A program made the position numbers and the translations under genes. Positions 24,342 through 32,196 of a stretch of 43,688 nucleotides of DNA are shown here, in pieces. The notes under the pieces are model-generated. The model searched no databases. It had not been told where the DNA came from and saw nothing but the letters and a program-made list of their open reading frames with translations. Each line of letters starts with the position of its first letter. Within the stretch, counting starts at the first letter, position 1. Origin of the DNA: Myxococcales bacterium (GTDB lineage Bacteria; Myxococcota_A; Polyangia; Polyangiales; Polyangiaceae). Location of the stretch: the NCBI GenBank assembly GCA_025351875.1, contig JANXVA010000276.1:1-43688 (forward strand), in the 5' to 3' direction.

Positions 24342-25604
24342 TCACGGGGTCAAGCGAACGATGTCGAGATAGCGACGGTCGGTCATGTTGTTGGAGGTCG
24401 GTCCGACGCCTGCGTACCACTTGCCGTCGAGCAGGCGGAGCGCGCCTATGTTCAGGGTTCCGCCGAGCGCGGGGTGCGAGACGATGGTCGAGACGCCGGC
24501 ACCCACGTGCATGAGTGTGACGACATCCTCCCTGCCTTCCTCCACCGCGCCGAAGAACCAGAGGTCACCCTTGTCATCGAGCTGGGCCGTCTTCGCGAGC
24601 TCTTCCGGCGGACCGATGATCCGCGATGGGGCCGCGACGTTCGCGTAGAGCTGCTCGATGGTCGTCGTGCCCTCCTTCCATCGATAGCCGCTGAAGGTCT
24701 GGACGGCGTCCAGATGGGCGTTCCACGTGACGAAGACGAGCGCGTCTCCGACAGTGCGCGTGAGGATGGTGTCGGCGGGTGCGTGAGCTGGGAACGTCGC
24801 AGAGGCGACACGGTCGAGCGTCGAGTCGTCGCCGACGTTCTTGGGGGGGATGACCGTGGCGATCGCGACGTCGTCGTTCGTGGTCAACGCGCCATAGATC
24901 TTCTTGCTCGGGAGGCGGGCAGCCCGGAAGGCGATGGTCGAATGCGGGGTGTACTCCGAGAGCCCCTGGCTGATGGCCCGCGTCGTCGCGCCGGTCTTGG
25001 CGTCGTAGAAGACGAGCCAGTGCCACCAGTACGCCCCGTTCACTCCGCTGCTCGCGCGGCCCATGCTGTAGATGAGCGAGCCGTCCGAGAGCATCTCGGG
25101 GAGCGCGCCGGAGTACGTGCCTCCGTTGCCCGGGAAAGGCGGCAAAAACACCGAGTTGTCGTCTCTCCTCACTTCGCTCGTGGCGACGGCGAGGTTCCCG
25201 TGCGGATAGGTGTTGAGCGCATGAAACCCAGCGCCGCTGCCCGGCAGGAAGAAGAACGAGTTGTCGTGGTCGGTGCCGCCGCCGCTCGTCGCCTCGCCCA
25301 TGAGGAGCGGCGTGATCTTCGGGTCAGCGCCGGGAGCGAACTCGCAACTGAAGAACGAACCGGTGTTGCTGGCCAGCGAGCCCTCGGTGTACATCGCGTG
25401 CAGCTGACCGTCGGCGGAGAGCGCGAGGTCGACGGCCGTCATCGCGTTCGAGGTCTTCAAGGTCATGGGCACACGGCCCACGCGCTCCCAGCCGGAGCTC
25501 GGGTCGAGGAGGGGTGGGTTCGCGCTGTCGGCGGAGTCGGCGCCGGAGGAGCATGCAGCAGCGACGACGAGGAAGGGGACGACGAGAGAAGCGCGCAAGA
25601 ACAT
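24342..25604 (-). CDS. Lipoprotein, possible beta-propeller, function unknown
   Basis: 420 aa. Signal peptide with lipobox VVAAAC (Cys at about residue 18), followed by a Ser/Ala/Asp linker. The body consists of repeated strand-rich segments ending in phrases such as DGQLHAMY, DGSLIYSM, DDVAIATV, KGDLWFFG and DGKWYAGVG, which look like propeller blades. No catalytic motif is recognised. Probably at the outer membrane or cell surface. TACGAT lies 7 nt before the ATG with no Shine-Dalgarno sequence, so the mRNA may be leaderless. Its stop is 4 bp from the convergent hflX stop. Confidence 0.78.
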   Translation of the reverse strand: MFLRASLVVPFLVVAAACSSGADSADSANPPLLDPSSGWERVGRVPMTLKTSNAMTAVDLALSADGQLHAMYTEGSLASNTGSFFSCEFAPGADPKITPLLMGEATSGGGTDHDNSFFFLPGSGAGFHALNTYPHGNLAVATSEVRRDDNSVFLPPFPGNGGTYSGALPEMLSDGSLIYSMGRASSGVNGAYWWHWLVFYDAKTGATTRAISQGLSEYTPHSTIAFRAARLPSKKIYGALTTNDDVAIATVIPPKNVGDDSTLDRVASATFPAHAPADTILTRTVGDALVFVTWNAHLDAVQTFSGYRWKEGTTTIEQLYANVAAPSRIIGPPEELAKTAQLDDKGDLWFFGAVEEGREDVVTLMHVGAGVSTIVSHPALGGTLNIGALRLLDGKWYAGVGPTSNNMTDRRYLDIVRLTP

Positions 25605-25685
25605 CGCGTCGATCGTAGCCCATCACGCCCGTCATGGTCCCTGCATGACCATGCGCGAGTCACGAGAGCGTCGGGAGACTCGATC

Positions 25686-25707
25686 GCAGCTCAGCCGCAG
25701 CTCAGCC
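25686..25707 (+). repeat. 11-bp tandem duplication between genes
   Basis: GCAGCTCAGCC occurs twice without a gap (25686-25696, 25697-25707) in the 164-bp stretch between the two minus-strand lipoprotein genes. The rest of the stretch shows nothing recognisable. Confidence 0.5.
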
Positions 25708-25768
25708 GCATCTCCCCGCGACGGCTTCGCGTACAACGCCGCGAGGGCGGTCCGATGACTGCGCTTCG

Positions 25769-26272
25769 CTACTGACAGACGTTCGGGCTGCCCGAGCAGT
25801 TGCCCGATGCGCATTGCGAGTCGTGGGCGCACGGGGTGCCCGGCGTGTTGTCGTGGCACGTGTTCGGGCTGCCGGAGCAGTTGCCCGACGCGCATTGCGA
25901 GTCGCGGCTGCAGTCGGTGCCCACCGTGTTCTCGCGGCACGTGTTCGGGCTGCCGCCGCAGTTTGCCGACGCGCACTGCGTGTCGCGGCTGCACTCGGTG
26001 CCCACCGCGTTGCTGCGGCACTTGTTCGGGCTGCCGCCGCAGTTCTGCGTGCAGCACTGGCTGTCTTGCGAGCAAACCGTGCCCACGGCGGAGCCTGACC
26101 CGACGCACGGCACCTCCGCCGCGTCGGCCTGCTCACTCGAGTCCGCGCCCGCCTCGAGCAGGAGCCCGCCGTCAGCTCCGGTGTTGGTCGTGCTTCCCGT
26201 GGTGCACGCCCCGACGGCGAATGCGCTCGACGCAAGGAACGCAAGCAAGCCACGCGACCGACCCAGTTTCAT
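25769..26272 (-). CDS. Cys-rich repeat lipoprotein
   Basis: 167 aa from ATG 26272, which has AGGAGG 6 nt upstream (an ATG at 26293 is worse). Lipobox FAVGAC gives a mature Cys at about 23. A Gly/Asp/Glu linker follows, then four tandem units of 27 residues (81 bp) with the pattern C-x5-C-x4-C-x6-C: CSQDSQCCTQNC, CSRDTQCASANC, CSRDSQCASGNC and CAHDSQCASGNC, each followed by GGSPN or SGSPN. The even Cys number per unit suggests disulfide-stabilised mini-domains on the surface. Similar Cys-rich modules are common in myxobacterial lipoproteins. It follows the radical SAM gene by 24 bp on the same strand. Confidence 0.85.
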   Translation of the reverse strand: MKLGRSRGLLAFLASSAFAVGACTTGSTTNTGADGGLLLEAGADSSEQADAAEVPCVGSGSAVGTVCSQDSQCCTQNCGGSPNKCRSNAVGTECSRDTQCASANCGGSPNTCRENTVGTDCSRDSQCASGNCSGSPNTCHDNTPGTPCAHDSQCASGNCSGSPNVCQ

Positions 26273-26296
26273 GTGCCTCCTGATAGCACGCATCGC

Positions 26297-27808
26297 TCAC
26301 ACCTGAGCGATGGCCAGCGAGCGCCGCGCCTTGGCGGGCCCGACGCGCGCGTCGAGCTTCGAGAACGCGCGCTTGTACGCGGCGAAGTTGCCGCCGTCGC
26401 GCACGGCTTCGAGAACTGCGAGCCCCTCGTCGGGGCCGCCTTGCGCCAGCACGTACTCGACCCACGCCCATTTTGCGCTCGTGGAGCGAACGTCGGCGCG
26501 GCCGCGAAGACCGCGCTTGAGGCGCTCGAGGCGCTTCTCCACCACCGCGATGCCTGCGAAGCCTGCGCCGTCCATCGGCGTGTTGCGCTTCGCGCAGAAT
26601 GGCGCAATGCCGAGCGCGACGGGGACGATCTTCGACAGCTCCGTCGTGAAGCGCGCGCACTCGTCGATGTCGTCGTCGGACTCGCCGGGCAGGCCGACCA
26701 TCAGATAGAGCTTCAGCCGGTCCATGCCGTGCAACCTGGCGAGCTCGGCGCAGCGGATGAGGTGCTTCTCCTTCGCCTTGCGCTCGAGCAGCTCGCGCAT
26801 CTTCTCGCTTGGTCCGTCCATCGCGGTCGTGAGCGTGCGATAGCCGGCGCGCGCGAGGGCGCCGACGAACTCGTCCTTCAAGCGATCGGGGCGCAGCGAG
26901 GAGAGGCCGACCTCGCGCCCCTGATCGGTGAGCGTGTTCACGATCTCGACGATCTTCGGGTGGTCGCTCACTGCGGCGCCGACGAGCCCGACGCGCTTTG
27001 CGTCCTTCGGGATGAGCTCGAGGATCCGCTCCATCGACGCGAGGCGCATGCCGCCGTTCGTCGAGCGCCTCATCACGCAGTAAGTGCATCGGCGTGAGCA
27101 GCCGCGCTCCGTCTCGATGAGGAACATGTCGCTGAGGACCATGTGCGGGCTGCGGATCGGCGCCCACGCGGGGATCATCTCGTCGGGCACCTTCGCGACC
27201 GTCGGGAGCACGGCGCCGTGGTGATCGGGCACGAAGACGTGGGGGATCTTCGCGAGCGCGTCGAGGCGCTCCGCATGCGACGAGGTGCTCTCGAGGATGC
27301 GAAGAACCTCGACCGTGATCACCTCGGCCTCGCCGATGATCACGGCGTCACAGAACGGCGCGAGCGGCAGCGGGTTCGAGAACGTCAGCGGCCCACCCGC
27401 GAGGATGAACGGATGACGGCTCGGATCGCGGTCCGACCGCAGCGGCGGGATCGAGGCGGCGTCGAGCATGCGGACGAAGCCGCCGATCTCGATCTCGTAC
27501 GCGATGCTCGCGGCGACGACCGGGAACTCCTCGAGCGGGCGGAGCGACTCGTAGCTCACGGGCCGAGCTTGCGCGGCGAGATCGTTCTCGGCCTCGTCGT
27601 CGAGCACGACGCGCTCGCACGCCATGCCCGAGGTCTCCATGATGGCCCGGTAGATGCGCTGGTAACCGAGCGAGCTCATCGCCGCGCCGTACGGCGACGG
27701 ATAGGTGAGGGCGATCGTGAAAGGCGCCTGCTTGTCCATCCGCCCTGCCTCGTCGAGCAAACGACCGCGAATGCGGGCCTCGCGGGTGGAGCGGTCGACG
27801 AGCTTCAA
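26297..27808 (-). CDS. B12-binding-type radical SAM protein
   Basis: 503 aa if started at TTG 27808; ATG 27739 is the first ATG near the conserved region, but the residues before it (ARIRGRLLDEAGR) look like part of the family N-terminus. The first 220 residues resemble the cobalamin-binding-like domain (ALTYPSPYGAAMSSLGYQ, ILAGGPLTFSNPLPLAPFCDAVIIGEAE). The radical SAM core has ERGCSRRCTYCVM (CxxxCxxC, about 232-242), followed by GLVGAAVSDHP and KLYLMVGLPGESDDDI. This is the COG1032/TIGR03960-like group, whose substrates are mostly unknown. Its stop is 24 bp before the Cys-rich lipoprotein, so they may share a transcript. Confidence 0.87.
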   Translation of the reverse strand: MKLVDRSTREARIRGRLLDEAGRMDKQAPFTIALTYPSPYGAAMSSLGYQRIYRAIMETSGMACERVVLDDEAENDLAAQARPVSYESLRPLEEFPVVAASIAYEIEIGGFVRMLDAASIPPLRSDRDPSRHPFILAGGPLTFSNPLPLAPFCDAVIIGEAEVITVEVLRILESTSSHAERLDALAKIPHVFVPDHHGAVLPTVAKVPDEMIPAWAPIRSPHMVLSDMFLIETERGCSRRCTYCVMRRSTNGGMRLASMERILELIPKDAKRVGLVGAAVSDHPKIVEIVNTLTDQGREVGLSSLRPDRLKDEFVGALARAGYRTLTTAMDGPSEKMRELLERKAKEKHLIRCAELARLHGMDRLKLYLMVGLPGESDDDIDECARFTTELSKIVPVALGIAPFCAKRNTPMDGAGFAGIAVVEKRLERLKRGLRGRADVRSTSAKWAWVEYVLAQGGPDEGLAVLEAVRDGGNFAAYKRAFSKLDARVGPAKARRSLAIAQV

Positions 27809-27925
27809 GCGGCTGTCTTTACGGGTTTTTTCCGGTCCTGCAAGCGGGGCGGTGACCGCTTCACGCGATTTGCGCTGTTTGCAGGATTGTTGCGGGCCGG
27901 CGCGTGCAGATCTCCCGGTCACAAG

Positions 27926-27931
27926 TATAGT
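27926..27931 (+). promoter_or_regulatory. Candidate -10 box for the amidohydrolase fusion gene
   Basis: TATAGT 34 nt before the ATG at 27966, on the plus strand in the gap behind the divergent radical SAM gene. No convincing -35 is seen. Confidence 0.35.
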
Positions 27932-27965
27932 GACGCACTTTTTCGGCCCCAGGCCCCCAGAACCC

Positions 27966-30566
27966 ATGAAAATCCGCACGCTTTTCGCTGTCCTTCCCGC
28001 CCTCGCGATCCTCAAGCTCACAGCTTGCTCGAGCAGCGAGGACCCCGCCGCCACGGACACGCCGACGGGTGAAGGCGGAGCCGAGGGCTCGGTCAAGCCG
28101 GGCGGCGACGGGGGTGACGAGGGTGGCCCGGCAGGCCCGCACGGTAGCTGCAACGTCACGAAGGCCGGCACCGCGGGGGTGCTCGTCACCGGGCGCCTGC
28201 TTCTCCCGACCGAGCCGCTCGACGGCGAGGTCCTGATCGACGGCAGCGGCAACATCGTTTGCGTGGCCGCGAGCTGCGCGACGGCGCCGACGTATGTGGA
28301 CGACGCCGCGAAGTACAAGGCGACCTACGACGCCGCGACGCAGGTCACGTGCGCGAACGCCGTGATCTCGCCCGGCCTCATCAACCCGCACGACCACATC
28401 ACGTTCGCGAACACGCCGCCGCTGCCGCACGGCGCCGAGCGCTTCGAGCATCGCCACGACTGGCGCAAGGGCATCCGCGGCCACAAGAAGCTCTCGACCT
28501 GGGGCACGGGTGGCGCCGGAGCCACGAGCCTCGCCGAGCTCCGCTTCGTCATGAGCGGCACGACCTCCGCGGCGAGCGCCGGCGGTGCGGACGGCCTGAT
28601 GCGCAACCTCGACAGCACTCCTGCGCAGCTCGAAGGGCTGAAGCTGAAGATCGTCGACTCCGACACGTTCCCGCTGAAGGACTCGACGCCGCCGACGCCG
28701 TTCCCGCCGGTCGACTGCGCGGGCTATTCGTCCACGCGCGACACCGCCTCGACTCTGCTCCCGTACGACGGCTTCCTCCCGCACATCGCGGAGGGCGTCG
28801 ACAAGGCGGCGCACATGGAGTTCCTCTGCCAGGCCGACTCGGCCGATCCGACGCACGTGCTGCTCGCGAAGCAGACGGCCGTCATCCACGGCATCGGTCT
28901 CGATGCCACCGACGTCGCGAAGTACCACGGCACGCAGACGGCGCTCATCTGGTCGCCGCGCTCCAACATCGACCTCTACGGAAACACCGCGCCGGTCGTG
29001 CTCTACGACCACCTCGGCGTGCAGATCTCGCTCGGCACCGACTGGCTCCCGTCCGGCTCGATGAACATGTCGCGCGAGCTCCGCTGCGCCGACGAGTACA
29101 ACAAGACGTACCTCGGCAATCACTTCTCCGAGAAGCAGCTCTGGCAGATGGTGACGCAGAACGCGGCGTTCGCGGTCGGCGGACAGAACGTGATGGGCGC
29201 GCTCAAGCCCGGGTACGTCGGTGACCTCGCGGTGTTCAGCACCTCGAGCGGCAAGGACTACCGCGCCGTGATCGACGCTGGCGTCGAGGACGTCATCCTC
29301 GTTCTCCGTGGCGGCAAGGTGCTCTACGGCGACGAGTCGTTGCTCTCCCAGAAGGGACTCGGCGCCGACACGTGCGACGATCTCGACGTGTGCGGGATCA
29401 AGAAGAAGGCCTGCGTGAAGCAGGAGCTCGGGACCATGGACCTCAAGGCGCTCCTCGCGCAGACGGTCAAGAACCCGACCAACAACAACGTCCCCGAGCC
29501 GCTCTACCCGCTCTTCTTCTGCAAGGGCATGATCCCGAAGGACGAACCTAGCTGCGTTCCGTCCCGCGGCCCCACGGCCTCGGCGGCGACGGCCTCCTCG
29601 TACATGGGGGGCGCGACGGCGGGCGACAAGGACGGCGACGGCATCGACGACCAGAAGGACAACTGCCCGACGGTCTTCAACCCCGTCCGCCCGATGGACG
29701 GCGACAAGCAGACCGACACCGACGGCGACGGCATCGGCGACGCGTGCGACAAGTGCCCTCTCGTGGCGGGTGAAGCGTGCACCCCGCCCAGCGGTGACGA
29801 CCTCGACGACGACGGCGTGCCCAACGGCTCCGACAACTGCCCCGAGCTCGCGAACCCCGACCAGGCCGACGACGACAAGGACGGCAAGGGCAACGCGTGC
29901 GATGCGTGTCCGAGCACACCGAACGTCGGTTCGATCGTTTGCGCCGCCGTGTTCACGGTGCAGCAGCTCCGCGATCCCTCGGCTGTGGGGCATCCCGCGG
30001 CCGGCTCGGTCCGCGCCCAGGTGAAGGACCTCTACGTCACCGGCCTCCGCACCACCGGGACGATTCGCGGCTTCTACGCGCAGGTCGACAACGGCAGCCT
30101 TCCGTTCTCCGGGCTCTTCGTCGAGACCGGCGCCGTCAGCCCGACCGTCTCGGTCGGCAACAAGGTCGACGTCGAAGGCGACTACGAGGAGCCCAACGCG
30201 GTGACGACGCTCCGCAACGCGGTCATCAAGGTCACGGGCGTCGCGACGACGTTGCCGTTCTCGCCGAAGGTCTTCACGACTACGGACATCACTTCTGCCG
30301 CGAACGCCGAGCCCTACGAGAGCATGCTCTGCGAGATCGACACCGTCACCGTGTCGGTCCTCAACCCGGATGCCCCGAAGGACTTCGACGAGTTCACCAT
30401 CACCGATGCGAGCGCAGGCGCGCTGCGCGTCGACGACTACCTGTACGACGCGCTCGACAACACGTACGCCGTCGCCACGCCGTTCTCGATGGTGATCGGC
30501 GTCTACGGCTTCTCCTTCGCGAACCGGAAGATCTACCCGCGCAGCGCCGCGGATCTCGTGCCCTGA
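27966..30566 (+). CDS. Amidohydrolase lipoprotein fused to TSP3 repeats and an OB-like domain
   Basis: 866 aa. Lipobox LKLTAC (Cys 21) and a Gly/Asp linker are followed by a metal-dependent amidohydrolase of the ATZ/TRZ-AHS type (about 65-480): PGLINPHDH (about 136-142, HxH), HIAEG (about 273), VIHGIGL (about 308), SPRSNIDLYGN (about 329) and LGTDWLPSGS (about 356, metal Asp). Family members deaminate or hydrolyse ring compounds. Next come calcium-binding thrombospondin type 3 repeats (about 553-650, DKDGDGIDD and TDGDGIGDACD). The last 210 residues (VKDLYVTGL, VGNKVDVEGDYEE) resemble an OB-fold seen in secreted nucleases and surface proteins. The product is probably on the outer surface. The stop lies 1 bp from the convergent stop at 30568. 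Confidence 0.85.
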   Translation: MKIRTLFAVLPALAILKLTACSSSEDPAATDTPTGEGGAEGSVKPGGDGGDEGGPAGPHGSCNVTKAGTAGVLVTGRLLLPTEPLDGEVLIDGSGNIVCVAASCATAPTYVDDAAKYKATYDAATQVTCANAVISPGLINPHDHITFANTPPLPHGAERFEHRHDWRKGIRGHKKLSTWGTGGAGATSLAELRFVMSGTTSAASAGGADGLMRNLDSTPAQLEGLKLKIVDSDTFPLKDSTPPTPFPPVDCAGYSSTRDTASTLLPYDGFLPHIAEGVDKAAHMEFLCQADSADPTHVLLAKQTAVIHGIGLDATDVAKYHGTQTALIWSPRSNIDLYGNTAPVVLYDHLGVQISLGTDWLPSGSMNMSRELRCADEYNKTYLGNHFSEKQLWQMVTQNAAFAVGGQNVMGALKPGYVGDLAVFSTSSGKDYRAVIDAGVEDVILVLRGGKVLYGDESLLSQKGLGADTCDDLDVCGIKKKACVKQELGTMDLKALLAQTVKNPTNNNVPEPLYPLFFCKGMIPKDEPSCVPSRGPTASAATASSYMGGATAGDKDGDGIDDQKDNCPTVFNPVRPMDGDKQTDTDGDGIGDACDKCPLVAGEACTPPSGDDLDDDGVPNGSDNCPELANPDQADDDKDGKGNACDACPSTPNVGSIVCAAVFTVQQLRDPSAVGHPAAGSVRAQVKDLYVTGLRTTGTIRGFYAQVDNGSLPFSGLFVETGAVSPTVSVGNKVDVEGDYEEPNAVTTLRNAVIKVTGVATTLPFSPKVFTTTDITSAANAEPYESMLCEIDTVTVSVLNPDAPKDFDEFTITDASAGALRVDDYLYDALDNTYAVATPFSMVIGVYGFSFANRKIYPRSAADLVP

Positions 30567-30567
30567 C

Positions 30568-32196
30568 CTACTCGGTCAGGCGGTAGAGCGTGCCGCCTCG
30601 CTGTCCGCCCGCGTACAGCTCGTTCTCGAAGACGGCGAGGGGAGCGACGCAGAAGAAGTCACTCACCTCGAAGGGCGACTTCTTGTCCTTGGGGGGCGGC
30701 CCGCCGTCCGGCCCGTCGAGCACGCGCGCGATCGACGTCGCGCGGGCGTCCGCCACGCCGTCGTCTGCATCCACGCCGGCCGCGCCGTCGATCGCTCCCC
30801 CCGCCAGCTTGTAGAGCCCGCGCTCCGTCAGCACGACGACGGAGTCGCGAAACCGCGTCACGTCGGTCGGCCGCCCCGCGTCGTCCGGCAACGCAATCGC
30901 CGCCCATCGATCGCCGTCACTCGTCACCCGTAGCTGCACCCCCGTGTCCCTCGACCACGCCAGCCAGTACAGCCTCGCCGGCGTCACCCTCGTATCCACC
31001 CACCACCGCAACGTCCCCGCCGCCCCCGTCCGCGTCACGCGTACGGCGTGCGCATCCCCCTGGCTCAGGATGGGCGCCGGCGCCGCCCCCGCCTCTCTCG
31101 ACGTGCCCGTGCCGGTGCCCGTGCCCGCTCTCGTCTCGTCTCTCGTCCCGCCACTAGGTGCAAAATACACATAGTCGTTGGGGTCCCTCCCGTCGTAATC
31201 CTGGATCCCGGCATAAAGCCGATCCCGAAACCTCACCATGAACGTGAGCCTCCACACCCCGTCCTGCCACGGCCTCGGGTAGTCGACCTCGTACGTCCAT
31301 CGCGACCCGTCGTCGCTCGCGCGGTGCAGCGCGCCCGGTGACGGCCCGTTCCACGCGCGCTCCTTCGGCGGCACCGACCCCGTCGACGCGTAGAGCCCAC
31401 CGCGGAACCTCACCACGTCGATCACGTGGTACGCGCGCGGCAACACGCCCGCGCCCGCGCGCCCATCCGCGCTCAGCAGATCCGGCGCTGCAGGCGGCCG
31501 GAAGTGAGGCGCGCGCGGCGGCGCGAATCCCCCGTCGCGATCCGAGACGAACACGTATCCCTCGGTCCCGTACTCGACGAGTCCGAGGCCGTTGTACGGC
31601 GGGTCGGCGTCGGCGACGAAGAGCCGTCCGCCGATCGCATGCACGCGCAGGAAGCCCTGGCCTGCGCCGCCGCCCTTCGTCGGCTCACCGGGGCGGTTCC
31701 AGTCGAAGGCCACCCCGAACGGCTTGGTCGCGTCCTTGCGATAGCGCGTGACGGTCGCGCCGTCGGTTCCGAGCGGCTGGTTCGCGTGCGCGGCGTAGAG
31801 CGCACCGCCGAACGGCGTCAGGTCGCAGATGCGCGTGAGCGCGAGCGGCGGCGTTCCGACCTTCTCGAAGTGACCGGAGGTCGGCGCGCTGCCGTTGCCG
31901 GGATTCTCGGGATCGTCGTTGCCGTCGTCATCGAGCTGCGTGCGCGCGGCGCTCGCGGCGTCCGCGTCGGGCTTGCCGGCGTCGCCCGAGGCCGCGCCGT
32001 CGGTCGTCGTGCCCGCTTCACGCGGCGCGAGGCTCGACCCCGAATCACCCGCGGGCGCGCCCGTGACTGCGCTCCGCGCGCATGCCGCGACCGTCGTGCC
32101 GCTGCAGGCGACGAGCGTCAGAAGTGCCGTGAGCCTCGCTGCGCGAAGCGCTACTTGCAGACGCTGTAGCCCTGAAGGCTGCCGCTCGCCGTGCAC
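30568..32196 (-). CDS. Lipoprotein, beta-propeller-like, function unknown
   Basis: 542 aa from GTG 32196, the only plausible start; it lies inside the upstream gene (46-bp overlap) and no ATG, GTG or TTG occurs between it and the hydrophobic core LTALLTLVAC. The long n-region is unusual. An Ala/Asp/Gly-rich linker (about 45-95) leads to a body with repeated propeller-like motifs (FGGALYAAH, IGGRLFVAD, FRGGLYAST, FRDRLYAGI, FENELYAGG). A TGTGTGT tract near residue 355 comes from a copy of the (GGGCAC)n element. Probably a surface or periplasmic lipoprotein. It is likely translated coupled to the Cys-rich lipoprotein upstream. Confidence 0.72.
   Translation of the reverse strand: MHGERQPSGLQRLQVALRAARLTALLTLVACSGTTVAACARSAVTGAPAGDSGSSLAPREAGTTTDGAASGDAGKPDADAASAARTQLDDDGNDDPENPGNGSAPTSGHFEKVGTPPLALTRICDLTPFGGALYAAHANQPLGTDGATVTRYRKDATKPFGVAFDWNRPGEPTKGGGAGQGFLRVHAIGGRLFVADADPPYNGLGLVEYGTEGYVFVSDRDGGFAPPRAPHFRPPAAPDLLSADGRAGAGVLPRAYHVIDVVRFRGGLYASTGSVPPKERAWNGPSPGALHRASDDGSRWTYEVDYPRPWQDGVWRLTFMVRFRDRLYAGIQDYDGRDPNDYVYFAPSGGTRDETRAGTGTGTGTSREAGAAPAPILSQGDAHAVRVTRTGAAGTLRWWVDTRVTPARLYWLAWSRDTGVQLRVTSDGDRWAAIALPDDAGRPTDVTRFRDSVVVLTERGLYKLAGGAIDGAAGVDADDGVADARATSIARVLDGPDGGPPPKDKKSPFEVSDFFCVAPLAVFENELYAGGQRGGTLYRLTE
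31091..31137 (-). repeat. (GGGCAC)n element inside a lipoprotein gene
   Basis: On the minus strand: GAGACGAGAGC, then GGGCAC-GGGCAC-CGGCAC-GGGCAC, then GTCGAGAGAGGC. It encodes RAGTGTGTGTS. Core and GA-rich flanks match the copy in the helicase gene at 12974-13010. Confidence 0.6.

Noticed and set aside
27809-28318. Longer N-terminus of the radical SAM protein reaching 28318
   Set aside because: It would run antisense through the promoter, signal peptide and linker of the divergent amidohydrolase gene.
27861-29993. 710-codon minus-strand frame opposite the amidohydrolase fusion
   Set aside because: Antisense of a gene with clear metal-binding and TSP3 motifs; no recognisable domain.
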